Part shown: positions 7,633 to 17,583 of the stretch, piece after piece
Numbering within the stretch: the stretch's first letter is position 1
Layout: each line of letters starts with the position of its first letter
DNA from: Rubrivivax sp.
GTDB lineage: Bacteria; Pseudomonadota; Gammaproteobacteria; Burkholderiales; Burkholderiaceae_C
Assembly: GCA_022842825.1 (NCBI GenBank)
Contig: JALHOU010000003.1
Location: 1 to 40,938, forward strand
DNA: 40,938 nt
Reading direction: 5' to 3'
Position numbers and translations under genes: made by a program
The notes under the pieces: generated by a model
Database searches by the model: none
The model's input: only the letters and a program-made list of their open reading frames with translations
Told to the model about the DNA's origin: nothing

Positions 7633-8889
7633 ATGACATCGACCGCATTCCCCGAACAGGGGCTGGCAGCGGAGCCGCTGTTCGCGCAGATGGAACAGGC
7701 GCGCAGCACGGACGTGGACTGGAAGCGCGGTCGCCTGGGCCTGTATGTGCACTATGCGGGCGAGGACGTGCTGGCCGTCGCCAGGGAAGCGTATCTGCGC
7801 TTCTTCTCCGAGAACGCGCTCGGCCCCAAGGCCTTCCCGAGCCTGAAGCGCTTCGAGGACGACATCGTGGCCTGGACGGCGAGCATCCTTCAAGCCGGTT
7901 CCGCCGCCAGCGGCGTGGTCACCTCGGGCGGCACCGAGAGCATCTTCCTGGCCATGAAGACGGCGCGCGACTGGGCCCGCGCCGAACGGCCCGCCATCAC
8001 CGGCGTGCCCGAGGTCGTCGCGCCCGTCAGCGCCCACCCCGCGTTCGACAAGTCGGCCCACTACCTGGGCCTGCGCGTGCGCCGCGTGCCCTTGCGCGCC
8101 GACTTCCGCGCCGATGCCGAAGCGATGGCACGCGCGGTCTCGCCGGCCACGATCATGGTCGTCGGCTCGGCACCCGCGTTTCCGCACGGTGTCATCGACC
8201 CGATTCCCGACCTCGCGCGGCTGGCGCGCGAGCGCGGCCTGTGGATGCATGTCGATGCCTGCGTCGGTGGTTTCCTGGCGCCGTTCGCGCGCCGCATCGG
8301 CTACCCGATCCCGCCCTTCGACTTCGCCGTCGAGGGCGTGTCTTCCATGTCGGCCGATCTGCACAAGTACGGCTTCACGGCCAAAGGCGCATCGACCCTG
8401 CTGCTGGCTGACGCCGGGATGCGCCGCCATCTGGTCTTCGAATTCGACGGCTGGCCGCGTGGCCGCTATGCCTCGCCCACTTTCGCCGGCACGCGCCCCG
8501 GCGGCGCGATCGCGGCGGCCTGGGCGGTGATGCGCCATCTGGGTGCCGAGGGCTACTCTCGCCTGGCCCGCGCCATCATGGGAGCACGCGACCGCTGGAT
8601 GGCCGGCATCGAGGCGATCGAGGGCTTGCAAGTCGTCGGCCGGCCCGACCTCTCGGTCTTCGGGTTCACCGGCCGCGACGTGGACATGTTCGCCGTCGCC
8701 GAACAGATGACCGCACGCGGCTGGTTCGTCTCGACCATGAGCGAGCCGCCCGGCATCCACCTCGGCATGCCGACCATGGCGCACGTGCCCCATGTCGACG
8801 AGTACCTGGCCGACCTGGCCGCGGCGGTGGCCGCGGTGCGCGCCGGCCGTCTGAGTGCCGCCTCGCGGGACGTGTCGTATGGCGGGTGA
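7633..8889 (+). CDS. PLP-dependent decarboxylase/lyase-like enzyme, group II (sphingosine-1-phosphate lyase-like), paralogue 1
   Basis: 418 aa; TSGGTESIFLAMKTARD, HVDACVGGFLAPF, SADLHKYGFTAKGAS (putative PLP lysine). Confidence 0.9.
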   Translation: MTSTAFPEQGLAAEPLFAQMEQARSTDVDWKRGRLGLYVHYAGEDVLAVAREAYLRFFSENALGPKAFPSLKRFEDDIVAWTASILQAGSAASGVVTSGGTESIFLAMKTARDWARAERPAITGVPEVVAPVSAHPAFDKSAHYLGLRVRRVPLRADFRADAEAMARAVSPATIMVVGSAPAFPHGVIDPIPDLARLARERGLWMHVDACVGGFLAPFARRIGYPIPPFDFAVEGVSSMSADLHKYGFTAKGASTLLLADAGMRRHLVFEFDGWPRGRYASPTFAGTRPGGAIAAAWAVMRHLGAEGYSRLARAIMGARDRWMAGIEAIEGLQVVGRPDLSVFGFTGRDVDMFAVAEQMTARGWFVSTMSEPPGIHLGMPTMAHVPHVDEYLADLAAAVAAVRAGRLSAASRDVSYGG

Positions 8890-10999
8890 CCTGCGGCCCG
8901 CGACCCCAGCGGGCAGGCGCGACCTCGTGCTGGGTGTGGACGTGGGCGGCACCTTCACCGACCTGCTGCTGCTCGACCCTTCGACCCGCCGCCTCACGGT
9001 GGCCAAGGTGCCGACCACGCCGCGCGACCAGTCCCTCGGGTTCATGGCCGGCATCCAGGCGCTGGGGCTCGATGCAGCGCGTGCGCGCACCATCGTGCAC
9101 GGCACCACCGCGGCCACCAACGCCGTGCTCGAACGCAAGGGCGCGCGCTGCGGGCTCATCACCACAGCGGGCTTCGGCGACATCCTGGAGCTGGCGCGCC
9201 GCACGCGCCCGCACCTGTTCGGCCTCACCGGCGAGTTCGAGTCGCTGATCGCGCGCGAGCTGCGCCTCGAGGTGCGCGAGCGCATCGACGCCGACGGCGC
9301 CGTGCTGGTGCCGCTGGACGAAGCCGATGTGCGCGCCGCGGTCGCCGAACTGCAGCGCCTGGGCGCCGAATCGATTGCCGTGCACTTCCTGCACTCGTAT
9401 GCCAACCCGGCCCACGAGCGCCGCTGCCTCGAGCTCGTGCGCTCGTTGTGGCCCAACGACCATGTCTCGGCCGGCTCGGAGCTGCTGCCGGAAATCCGCG
9501 AGTTCGAGCGCGGCACCGTGGTGGCACTCAACGCCTACGTGCAGCCGATCGTCGCCGGCTACATCCAGCGCCTGTCGCGCCGGCTGGCCGAGGCCGGCTT
9601 CCAGCGAGAACTGCTGATCATGCAGGGCAATGGCGGCATGATGGACGCGACGCTGACGCGCCGGCATGCCGTGCACACGGTGCTGTCGGGGCCGGCCTCG
9701 GGCGCCATCGCCGCGGCCCGCATCGGCCAGGCGGCGGGGCTGCCCAACCTCATCACCTGCGACATGGGCGGCACGAGCTTCGATGTCTCGGTCATCGTCG
9801 ACGGCGAACCGGCGATCACGCGCGAACGCAGCATCGACTATGCGATTCCGCTGCGCATCCCGATGATCGACATCCACACCATCGGTGCCGGCGGCGGCAG
9901 CCTGGCGCGCATCACCAGCGGCGGCATGCTGCAGGTCGGGCCCCAGAGCGCGGGCGCCGACCCGGGACCGATCTGCTTCGGGCGCGGCGGCACCGAAGCG
10001 ACGGTGACCGACGCCAACCTCGTGCTCGGGCGCATCAATCCGGCGCGCCTCACGGGGGTGGCCCGCGGCGCCGACGTGGCGCAGGTGCGCCGCCAGATCG
10101 GCGAGCGCATCGGCGCGCCGCTGGGCCTGGATGCCGACGCGGCCGCGGCCGGCATCCTGGCCGTGGCCAACGCCGCGATGGCCGATGCCATCCGCTTCAT
10201 GTCCATCGAGAAGGGGTTCGACCCGCGCGACTTCGCGCTCTTCGCCTTCGGCGGCGCCGGGCCGTTGCACGCCGCAGCGCTGGCGCGCGAACTCGGCGTG
10301 CCGCGCATCCTGGTGCCGCTGTACCCCGGCATCACCTCGGCGCTGGGTTGTGTGCTGGCCGACGTGCGCCACGACTATGGCCTCACGGTGAACCGGCCGC
10401 TCGAGGAGGTGCATGGCGCCTGGGTCGACGAGGTGTTGGCCGCGCAGGCCGCCGAGGGCCGCGCCTTGATCGAGCGCGAGGCGGTCGAGGTCTCCGGCTG
10501 CGACTGCCTGCACGAGGCCGACTTCCTGTACCAGGGCCAGACCCACGTGATGCGCGTTCCGGTGCACAGCCCCGGCTTCGACCCGGCGCGCACGCGCGCG
10601 CAGTTCGAGGCGCTCTACCGCGAGCGCTTCGATGTCGACCTGTCGGAGATGCGCCCCATCCTGGCCGCGTTGCGCACGGCAGTGATCGGCCGCCGCGAAC
10701 GGCTGGAGGGCCTTGGCCGGCCGGCCGCAGCACAGTCCGACAACGCGCCGGCGCAAGCCGTAGCGCAGCCTGCCCTGTCGCCTCCGCCGGCCGCCGCGCG
10801 GGCGGTGTGGTTCAACGGCCAATGGATCCAGACCCCCATCGTGGCGCGCCAGGCGCTGCAGCCGGGTGCCGAACTGCGCGGGCCGGCCATCGTCGAGCAG
10901 CTCGACACCACCACCATCATCGAGCCGGGCGATGTCGCTCGCGTCGACGCCATGGGCAACCTGATCATCAGCATTGCAGCCGGGGCCCAATCAGCATGA
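8879..10999 (+). CDS. Hydantoinase/oxoprolinase family protein, A subunit
   Basis: RDLVLGVDVGGTFTDLLLLDPSTRRLTVAKVPTTPRDQS...IVHGTTAATNAVLERKGARCGLITTAGFGDILELARRTRP; DMGGTSFDVSVI; FGGAGPLHAAALA. Start at ATG 8879 overlaps the previous stop. Confidence 0.93.
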   Translation: MAGDLRPATPAGRRDLVLGVDVGGTFTDLLLLDPSTRRLTVAKVPTTPRDQSLGFMAGIQALGLDAARARTIVHGTTAATNAVLERKGARCGLITTAGFGDILELARRTRPHLFGLTGEFESLIARELRLEVRERIDADGAVLVPLDEADVRAAVAELQRLGAESIAVHFLHSYANPAHERRCLELVRSLWPNDHVSAGSELLPEIREFERGTVVALNAYVQPIVAGYIQRLSRRLAEAGFQRELLIMQGNGGMMDATLTRRHAVHTVLSGPASGAIAAARIGQAAGLPNLITCDMGGTSFDVSVIVDGEPAITRERSIDYAIPLRIPMIDIHTIGAGGGSLARITSGGMLQVGPQSAGADPGPICFGRGGTEATVTDANLVLGRINPARLTGVARGADVAQVRRQIGERIGAPLGLDADAAAAGILAVANAAMADAIRFMSIEKGFDPRDFALFAFGGAGPLHAAALARELGVPRILVPLYPGITSALGCVLADVRHDYGLTVNRPLEEVHGAWVDEVLAAQAAEGRALIEREAVEVSGCDCLHEADFLYQGQTHVMRVPVHSPGFDPARTRAQFEALYRERFDVDLSEMRPILAALRTAVIGRRERLEGLGRPAAAQSDNAPAQAVAQPALSPPPAAARAVWFNGQWIQTPIVARQALQPGAELRGPAIVEQLDTTTIIEPGDVARVDAMGNLIISIAAGAQSA

Positions 11000-12750
11000 G
11001 CGCAGCACTGACGCACCCCGCGCCGGCCGCCCGCGTCGACCCGATCACGCTGGCGGTGATCCACAACAGCCTGAAAATGGTCACCGGCGAGATGGACCTG
11101 GTGCAGGAGAAGACCTCGTTCTCGCCCATCATCAGCGAGGCGATGGACCGCGCCAACGGCATCTACGCCGCGCACAACGGCGAGCTCATCGTGCAGGGCG
11201 CGCGCGGCCTGCCGCTGTTCATCGGTGTGATGCAGGCCACCGTGGGCGCCGTGATCGCGCGTGCCGGCACGCTGCGCCAGGGCGACGTGGTGATCGTCAA
11301 CGATCCCTACCTGGGCGGCACGCACCTGATGGACGTGCGGCTGGTGGCGCCGTTTTTCCACGAGGGCCGGCTGTGGGCCTGGCTGGCCAACTCCGCGCAC
11401 TGGGCGGACATCGGCGGCTCGGTGGCCGGCGGGTTCTCCAGCGATACCACCGAGGTGCACCAGGAGGGTCTGCGCCTGCCGCCGATCCGCATCTGCCGTG
11501 AGGGCGAGATCGACCACGACCTGCTGGCGCTGATCCTGGCCAACTGCCGCGTGCCCGACGAGCGCATCGGCGACCTCAAGGCGCAGCTGGGGGCGCTGAA
11601 GGTCGGCGAACGCCGCCTGCGGGCCCTGATCGAGCGCTACGGTGCGCCCACGGTCGAAGCGGTGATCGCCGAGGTCCGCCAGCGCGCCGAAGCCGAGATG
11701 CGCGCCCACATCGAAGCCATCCCCGACGGCGTCTATGCGTTCGAGGCGCCGATGGACAGCGACGGCATCAGTGACGAGCCCTTGTGGGTGCGCGTCGACA
11801 TGGGTGTGCGCGGCAGCGAACTGCATTTCGACTTCTCGCGCAGCAGCCCGGCCTGCCGGGGGCCGCTGAACACGCCGTTCGCCACCACCGTCTCGGCGAC
11901 GATGATCGGCCTGCGCCATGTGTTCCCCGATGTGCCGATGAATGCCGGCTGCTTCGCGCCGGTGCACATCCCGCCGCCGCGCGGCACCTTCCTGCACGCG
12001 GAGTATCCCCGGCCGGTGGCCGGCGCGGCCGCCGAGTGCTCGCAGCGCGTGGTCGAGGCCGTGCTCGGTGCGCTGGGGAAGGCGGTGCCGCAGCGCGCCT
12101 ACGCCGGCCCCTTCGGCACCGCGGGCAACTTCAGCCTGGGCGGCTACGACCCGCAGCGCGGCAGGCACTACGTGATGTACTACTTCAGCGGCGGCGGCTA
12201 CGGCGGCCACTGGGGCGGTGACGGGCACACGAATGCCTGCGCCACCATCGCCTTCACCCAGACGCAGCCGTTCGAGATCCTCGAGTCGCACTACCCGGTG
12301 TTGTTCGACCACGCGCGCATCCGCCCAGGCTCGGCCGGCGCGGGGCGCTTTCGCGGCGGCTTCGGCATCGACTACAGGGTGACGCTGCGGCGTGGCGAGG
12401 CGACGGCGGCGTTCATGATGGACCACGGCCGCTTCCCGCCGTTTGCGTTGGGCGGCGGAAAGCACGGTGCGATGACCGAGATCGAGGTCAGCCGACACGG
12501 CGAGCTCAGCCGGCCGGCCCACGTGTCCAAGGGCTCGGGCTTCGAGCTCGAGCCGGGCGACTGGGTGAAGGTGAGCACACCCGGCGGCGGCGGCTGGGGC
12601 AACCCGCGTGAACGCGATCGCGACCGGGTCGCGCGCGACGTGTCGCGTGGCTACATCACCGAAGAGCAGGCGCGGGCGGACTATGGATTCGAGCCGCGTG
12701 GCGATGGATCGGCGGGCGACCTTCCAGTGTGTTCAACAGTGAGGAGATGA
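10996..12750 (+). CDS. Hydantoinase/oxoprolinase family protein, B subunit
   Basis: ATGA overlap with the A subunit; DPITLAVIHNSLKMVTGEMDLVQEKTSFSPIISEAMDRANGIYAAHNGELIVQGARGLPLFIGVM...GGGGWGNPRERD. Confidence 0.93.
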   Translation: MSAALTHPAPAARVDPITLAVIHNSLKMVTGEMDLVQEKTSFSPIISEAMDRANGIYAAHNGELIVQGARGLPLFIGVMQATVGAVIARAGTLRQGDVVIVNDPYLGGTHLMDVRLVAPFFHEGRLWAWLANSAHWADIGGSVAGGFSSDTTEVHQEGLRLPPIRICREGEIDHDLLALILANCRVPDERIGDLKAQLGALKVGERRLRALIERYGAPTVEAVIAEVRQRAEAEMRAHIEAIPDGVYAFEAPMDSDGISDEPLWVRVDMGVRGSELHFDFSRSSPACRGPLNTPFATTVSATMIGLRHVFPDVPMNAGCFAPVHIPPPRGTFLHAEYPRPVAGAAAECSQRVVEAVLGALGKAVPQRAYAGPFGTAGNFSLGGYDPQRGRHYVMYYFSGGGYGGHWGGDGHTNACATIAFTQTQPFEILESHYPVLFDHARIRPGSAGAGRFRGGFGIDYRVTLRRGEATAAFMMDHGRFPPFALGGGKHGAMTEIEVSRHGELSRPAHVSKGSGFELEPGDWVKVSTPGGGGWGNPRERDRDRVARDVSRGYITEEQARADYGFEPRGDGSAGDLPVCSTVRR

Positions 12751-12752
12751 CG

Positions 12753-13745
12753 ATGCAAGGCCTTCAAGCGAAATGGTGTGCCGTGGCGGCGGCCTGTCTG
12801 GTGTTCGGCCATTCGGCCCAGGCGCAGACCGGCAAGGTCACCATCAAGCTCAACCTGGGCACGCCCGCAGGGCACCCCTACAACGTGGGCGCGGATGCGT
12901 TCAAGCGCATCGTCGAGGCCGACTCGGGCGGCGCCATCGTGGTCCAGATCTTCCCCTCGGCCCAGCTCGGCAGCGAGGTCGAGAGCGCGAAGAACGTGCA
13001 GCTCGGGACGCTGGAGGCGACGATCGCCTCGACCAGCAACATGAGCTCCTTCGTCGAGCGGTACAACGTCTTCTCGGTGCCCTATGTCTTCAAGTCGATT
13101 TCGTGCTCGTTCAAGGTCGTCGATGGCGCGGTGGGGTCCGAGCTGGCCGACACGCTCTTGAAGGGCTCGCGCGTGCGCGTGCTGGGTTATCCGACCTTCG
13201 GCGCCCGGCACCTCTTCAACACCAAGCGGCGCGTGGTCAAGGTCGATGACATCAAGGGCCTGAAGATCCGCGCCCCCGACGCGCTGCTCGAAGCCACCTG
13301 GCGCGCGCTCGGCGGCAATCCAGTGCCGCTGCCGTTCCCCGAGGTGTTCAACGCATTGCAGCAAGGCGTGATCGACGGCGATGCGAACCCGCTCACCAGC
13401 ATCCAGACCTTCCGCTGGTACGAGTCGGTCAAGTACGTCTCGCTCACGAGTACCGCGGTCGGCGTCGGCGTCTTCATCCTCAACGAGCCGTTCTTCCAGA
13501 AGCTGCCCAAGGCCCAGCAGGACATCGTGCTGCGTGCCGCGGCCGAGGCGGTGAGGGCGAACCGTGAGAGCGAGGCGGCGCTGAATGCCAAGGCTGAGGC
13601 CTTCCTGCGCACCCAGGGCGTCACCTTCGACACGCCGAACCAGGACGAATTCCGCGCCCGCCTGGCCCCAGTGTTCGATACCGCGAAGACGCGCTTCGGC
13701 CAGGAGCTGCTGGACCGCATCGGCGCGGCCCAGACCGGCTGCTGA
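12753..13745 (+). CDS. TRAP transporter substrate-binding protein, DctP family
   Basis: Signal peptide then KVTIKLNLGTPAGHPYNVGADAFKRIVEADSGGAIVVQIFPSAQLGSEVESAKNVQLGTLEATI; GAGGAG ribosome site 6 nt before ATG 12753 (alternative ATG 12747). Confidence 0.92.
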   Translation: MQGLQAKWCAVAAACLVFGHSAQAQTGKVTIKLNLGTPAGHPYNVGADAFKRIVEADSGGAIVVQIFPSAQLGSEVESAKNVQLGTLEATIASTSNMSSFVERYNVFSVPYVFKSISCSFKVVDGAVGSELADTLLKGSRVRVLGYPTFGARHLFNTKRRVVKVDDIKGLKIRAPDALLEATWRALGGNPVPLPFPEVFNALQQGVIDGDANPLTSIQTFRWYESVKYVSLTSTAVGVGVFILNEPFFQKLPKAQQDIVLRAAAEAVRANRESEAALNAKAEAFLRTQGVTFDTPNQDEFRARLAPVFDTAKTRFGQELLDRIGAAQTGC

Positions 13746-13754
13746 GCGCGCGCC

Positions 13755-14258
13755 ATGCCGGCCGAGCCAACGGCGGACACGAAGCGGGCCGCGGGCCCGC
13801 TGCAACTGCTCGATCGTGCCGAGGAGTTCGTGGCTGTGGGCCTGCTCGCCGTGCTCGGGCTGCTGCTGGGTGCGCAGGTGCTGCTGCGCTTCGCCTTCGG
13901 CCTGGGCTATGGCTGGATGGAAGAGATCATCCGCATGCTCTTCATCTGGGTCATCTTCCTCGGCGCGGTGGTCGCCATGCGGACCAACCTGCATATCCGG
14001 GTCGAGGCCGGATTGATGCTCTTTCCGGCTCGGTGGCGCCCTGCGCTGGCGTGGCTGGGTGACCTGATCCTGTTCGCGTTCTGCATCGCCATGGCGTGGT
14101 ACGGGGCGCAGCTGGTGGCCTCCACGCTGGAGGTGGAGTTCCGCCTCACCTCCACCGGGCTGTCGATGTTCTGGCCCTACCTGATCATTCCGCTCAGCTT
14201 CGGACTGCAGGCCTTGCGCCTGGCCCTGTGGCGCTTCGGCGTGCGGGGCGCGCCATGA
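13755..14258 (+). CDS. TRAP transporter small permease, DctQ family
   Basis: 167 aa, four hydrophobic segments; EEFVAVGLLAVLGLLLGAQVLLRFAFGLGYGWMEEIIRMLFIWVIFLGAVVAMRTNLHIRV. Confidence 0.9.
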   Translation: MPAEPTADTKRAAGPLQLLDRAEEFVAVGLLAVLGLLLGAQVLLRFAFGLGYGWMEEIIRMLFIWVIFLGAVVAMRTNLHIRVEAGLMLFPARWRPALAWLGDLILFAFCIAMAWYGAQLVASTLEVEFRLTSTGLSMFWPYLIIPLSFGLQALRLALWRFGVRGAP

Positions 14259-15556
14259 TGGCCTGGCTGGCCAGTATCGATGTCTCGGCACTGCTGTTCG
14301 GTGCCCTGCTCGTGCTGCTGGTGCTGGGCGTGCCGATCGCCCACGCGCTGGGCGCGGCGACGCTGCTTCTGGTGCTGGCGCAGGGCATTCCGCCGGTGTT
14401 CCTGCCGCAGACCACCTTCAACACGTCCGACTCGTTCCCGCTGGTGGCGGTGCCGTTCTTCGTGCTGGCCGGCTACCTGATGGAGTACGGCGGGCTGTCG
14501 CAGCGGTTGGTGAACTTGGCCTCGGCGCTCATCGGGCACGTGCAGGGCGGCTTCGCCTGCGTCACGATCCTCGCGTGCATGTTCTTCGCCGCCATGTCGG
14601 GGTCGGGCCCGGCCACCGTGGCGGCGATCGGCACGCTGATGATCCCGGCCATGATCCGCGTCGGCTATGACCGGCCTTTCGCTGCCGCCGTGGCATCCAC
14701 CGGCGGCACGCTGGGCATCATGATTCCGCCCAGCAACCCGATGATCATCTACGGCGTGGTCGGCAACGTCTCGGTGACGCAGCTGTTCATCGCCGGCATC
14801 GTGCCGGGCCTGCTGACCGGCTTCATGCTGATCGTCGGTTCGTGGTGGCTGTGCCGGCGCTACGGATTCGTCGGCTCGGGCGAGCGCCCCAGCACACAAC
14901 GGATGTGGCGCGCCGTGCTCGACGCGCGTTGGGCGCTGCTGGCGCCGGTGGTCGTGCTGGGCGGCATCTACGGCGGGGTCTTCACGCCGACCGAAGCCTC
15001 GGTGGTGGCCGCCTTCTACGGGCTCGCCGTGGGCCTGTTCGTCTACCGCGAGCTGAACCTGCGCCTGGTCTACCGGGCGCTGGCCAATGCGGTGCTGGTG
15101 GGCGGCACGGTCACGATCATCGTCGGCCTGGCCTCCGGGTTCGGGCGCCTGCTCACCCAGTATCAGATTCCGCAGCAGCTCACGCAGTCGGTGCTGTCGC
15201 TGTCGACCAACTGGTTCGTGGTACTGACCATCATCTGCATCGGGCTCATCATCATCGGCACCTTCATGGAGACGCTGGCCACGATCGTGCTGCTGACGCC
15301 GATCCTGCTGCCGGTGGTGGTGGCGCTCGGGGTCGACCCCATCCACTTCGGCATCCTGATCGTGATCACGTCGGAGATCGGCTTCCTCACGCCGCCGCTG
15401 GGGGTGAATCTCTTCGTCGCCATGGGCATCGCGAAAGTCACGTTGGAGGAGATCACCAAGGCCGTGCTGCCCTTCCTGTGGATGCTGTGTGCGATGACGG
15501 TGATCCTGACCGCGCTGCCGGAAATCAGCCTGTGGTTGCCCCGGCTGCTGCGCTGA
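14255..15556 (+). CDS. TRAP transporter large permease, DctM family
   Basis: ATGA overlap with DctQ; highly hydrophobic; MSGSGPATVAAIGTLMIPAMIRVGYDRPFAAAVASTGGTLGIMIPPSNPMIIYGVV; C-terminal ITSEIGFLTPPLGVNLFVAMGI. Confidence 0.94.
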   Translation: MMAWLASIDVSALLFGALLVLLVLGVPIAHALGAATLLLVLAQGIPPVFLPQTTFNTSDSFPLVAVPFFVLAGYLMEYGGLSQRLVNLASALIGHVQGGFACVTILACMFFAAMSGSGPATVAAIGTLMIPAMIRVGYDRPFAAAVASTGGTLGIMIPPSNPMIIYGVVGNVSVTQLFIAGIVPGLLTGFMLIVGSWWLCRRYGFVGSGERPSTQRMWRAVLDARWALLAPVVVLGGIYGGVFTPTEASVVAAFYGLAVGLFVYRELNLRLVYRALANAVLVGGTVTIIVGLASGFGRLLTQYQIPQQLTQSVLSLSTNWFVVLTIICIGLIIIGTFMETLATIVLLTPILLPVVVALGVDPIHFGILIVITSEIGFLTPPLGVNLFVAMGIAKVTLEEITKAVLPFLWMLCAMTVILTALPEISLWLPRLLR

Positions 15557-15577
15557 TCCAATGACGACGCCTGCGCT

Positions 15578-15626
15578 TGGCACTGCGATGCCACGGATTG
15601 ACGACCCCTCAGGGCCCGCTTAGCCT
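15578..15626 (+). promoter_or_regulatory. Candidate promoter with upstream inverted repeat ahead of the Tau-type ABC operon
   Basis: TGGCA-N6-TGCCA (15578-15593), then TTGACG (15598-15603), 17-bp spacer, TAGCCT (15621-15626). -10 is weak. Confidence 0.3.
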
Positions 15627-15694
15627 CGCTGCACCTCCCCGCCATTCCACCTGCAACTTCGCCGCGATTCCCGCCGGCACCAGAAAGGCTGCTC

Positions 15695-16732
15695 ATGAAG
15701 CTCCACCTGTCGCGTCGCGACTTCGGCCTCGCGGCCTCGAACATGCTGCTGGGCTCGGTGGCCGGGGGAGGCCTGCTCGCGGCCGGGCCGGTGATGGCGC
15801 AGCAGAAGACGGTGAACCTGGGCACGTTCGGCAGCGTCGACGTGCAGAACTACATCCGCGCCAAGGGCGCGATGGCCAAGACCTTCGGTGCCGGCACCAA
15901 GGTGGAGTTCGTCACCGTGCGCGCGGGCTCGGAGGTGATCGCGGCCATCGCCGGCAACAGCCTGGACATGTGCAACCTGGGCTCGAGCCCCATGGTCGTG
16001 GGCTATGCCAACGGCGTGCAGGCCTCGCTCGTGTACGTGTACAAGAACATCATCGACAGCGAGGCGCTGGTGGTGCAGAACAGCGCCAACATCAAGACGC
16101 TGGCCGACATGCGCGGCAAACGCGTGGGCCTGCCTTTCAACACCTCGGTGCACTTCGCCGCGCTGGCCGCGTTCAAGACCGCGGGGCTCGGCCTCAACGA
16201 CGTCAAGCTCATCAACATGCGGGCCGACACCATTGCCTCGGCCTGGGCGCGGCGCGAGATCGACGCCAGCTACATCTGGGTGCCGGTGGTGCCCAAGCTC
16301 GTGGAGGACGCCGGCACCATCATCTTCAAGACCGGTGACCTCAACGCCACGGGGCTGGTGATGTTCGACGCCTTCCTCGTGCGCGACGAGTTCAAGAAGA
16401 AGCACCCGGACCTGGTGCTCGCGTTCCTGAAGGACTTCGAGCAACTGGCCGTGACCTTCAAGCAGAACCCGAAGGACGTGGTCGAGACGATGACCAAGTT
16501 CCTCGGCGTGGACGAGGCGGCGGTGATGCGCTCGCTGAACACTTTCTATCCGGTGTCGGCCAAGGAGCAGCTCACCGCCAAGTGGCTGGGCAAGCCGGGC
16601 GAGCGCAACTCGGCCGTGGTGCGCACGCTGCAGACACAGGCCGAATTCCTGAAGGAGACCGGCCAGATCAACGCACTGCCCAAGGACATGAACGGGTTGA
16701 TCGACACGAGCTTCGTCGCGCAGATGGTCTAG
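15695..16732 (+). CDS. ABC transporter substrate-binding protein (taurine/nitrate/sulfonate type), probable Tat signal
   Basis: 345 aa; N-terminal LSRRDFGLAASNMLLGSVAGGGLLAAGPVMA; FVTVRAGSEVIAAIAGNSLDMCNLGSSPMVVGYANGVQASLVYVYKNI. Confidence 0.88.
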   Translation: MKLHLSRRDFGLAASNMLLGSVAGGGLLAAGPVMAQQKTVNLGTFGSVDVQNYIRAKGAMAKTFGAGTKVEFVTVRAGSEVIAAIAGNSLDMCNLGSSPMVVGYANGVQASLVYVYKNIIDSEALVVQNSANIKTLADMRGKRVGLPFNTSVHFAALAAFKTAGLGLNDVKLINMRADTIASAWARREIDASYIWVPVVPKLVEDAGTIIFKTGDLNATGLVMFDAFLVRDEFKKKHPDLVLAFLKDFEQLAVTFKQNPKDVVETMTKFLGVDEAAVMRSLNTFYPVSAKEQLTAKWLGKPGERNSAVVRTLQTQAEFLKETGQINALPKDMNGLIDTSFVAQMV

Positions 16733-16745
16733 GCGGCCGAGCGAC

Positions 16746-17558
16746 GTGGTGGAGCCGGCGGCGACGCCCCTCGTCAAGGCGCGCTTCGACCAGGTCAGCA
16801 AGCGCTTCGGCAGCGGGCCCGACTCGGTGCTCGCGCTGGAGCCGATCTCGATGGACATCGTCGAGAACGGCTTCGTCTGCCTCGTCGGGCCCTCCGGCTG
16901 CGGCAAGAGCACGCTGCTGAACATCCTGGCCGGGTTCGAGACGGCCACCAGCGGCCGCGCGCTCATGGACGAGCAGCCCGTGAGCGGCCCCGACCCGCGC
17001 CGCGGCGTGGTGTTCCAGCAGGGCGCGTTGTTCACCTGGATGAGCGTGCTCGACAACGTGGCCTTCGGCCCGCTGGCCACGGGCAAGCCGGCCGCCGAGG
17101 CGGCGCGCATCGCCATGCACTTTCTCGAGATGGTCGGCCTGGCCTCCTTCGCGCGCCGTTATCCGTACGAGCTCTCGGGCGGCATGCAGCAGCGCGTGGG
17201 CATCGCGCGGGCGCTCGCCAACGACCCGCAGATCCTGCTCATGGACGAGCCCTTCGCGGCGCTCGATGCGCAGACGCGCGAGTTGCTGCAGGAGGAGATC
17301 AAGCGCATCTGGCAGGACACGCGAAAGACGGTGCTGTGGATCACCCACAGCATCGAGGAGGCGCTGTTCCTGGCCACCGACATCGTGGTCATGACGGCGC
17401 GGCCGGGGCGCATCAAGGCGCGGCTGCGGCCGCAGTTTGCGCTCAGCCGCGACCCGGCCGTGGTGGCCAGTGCCGAGTTCGTGCGCATGAAGGCCGAGAT
17501 CTTCGGCATGCTGCGCGAGGAGGCGCTGGCCGCGCAGGAGCAGGAGGCACCACGATGA
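16746..17558 (+). CDS. ABC transporter ATP-binding protein (taurine/nitrate/sulfonate type)
   Basis: GPSGCGKSTLLNILAG (Walker A), LSGGMQQRVGIARAL, ILLMDEPFAALDAQTRE; GTG start. Confidence 0.94.
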   Translation: MVEPAATPLVKARFDQVSKRFGSGPDSVLALEPISMDIVENGFVCLVGPSGCGKSTLLNILAGFETATSGRALMDEQPVSGPDPRRGVVFQQGALFTWMSVLDNVAFGPLATGKPAAEAARIAMHFLEMVGLASFARRYPYELSGGMQQRVGIARALANDPQILLMDEPFAALDAQTRELLQEEIKRIWQDTRKTVLWITHSIEEALFLATDIVVMTARPGRIKARLRPQFALSRDPAVVASAEFVRMKAEIFGMLREEALAAQEQEAPR

Positions 17559-17583
17559 CCGCGTTTGCGGCGAGGCGGCGGCG

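Noticed and set aside
15578-15593. Possible sigma54 promoter (TTGGCACTGCGATGCC)
   Set aside because: TGGCAC is good, but the GC of the -12 element is one base too close, and TTGC is not matched.
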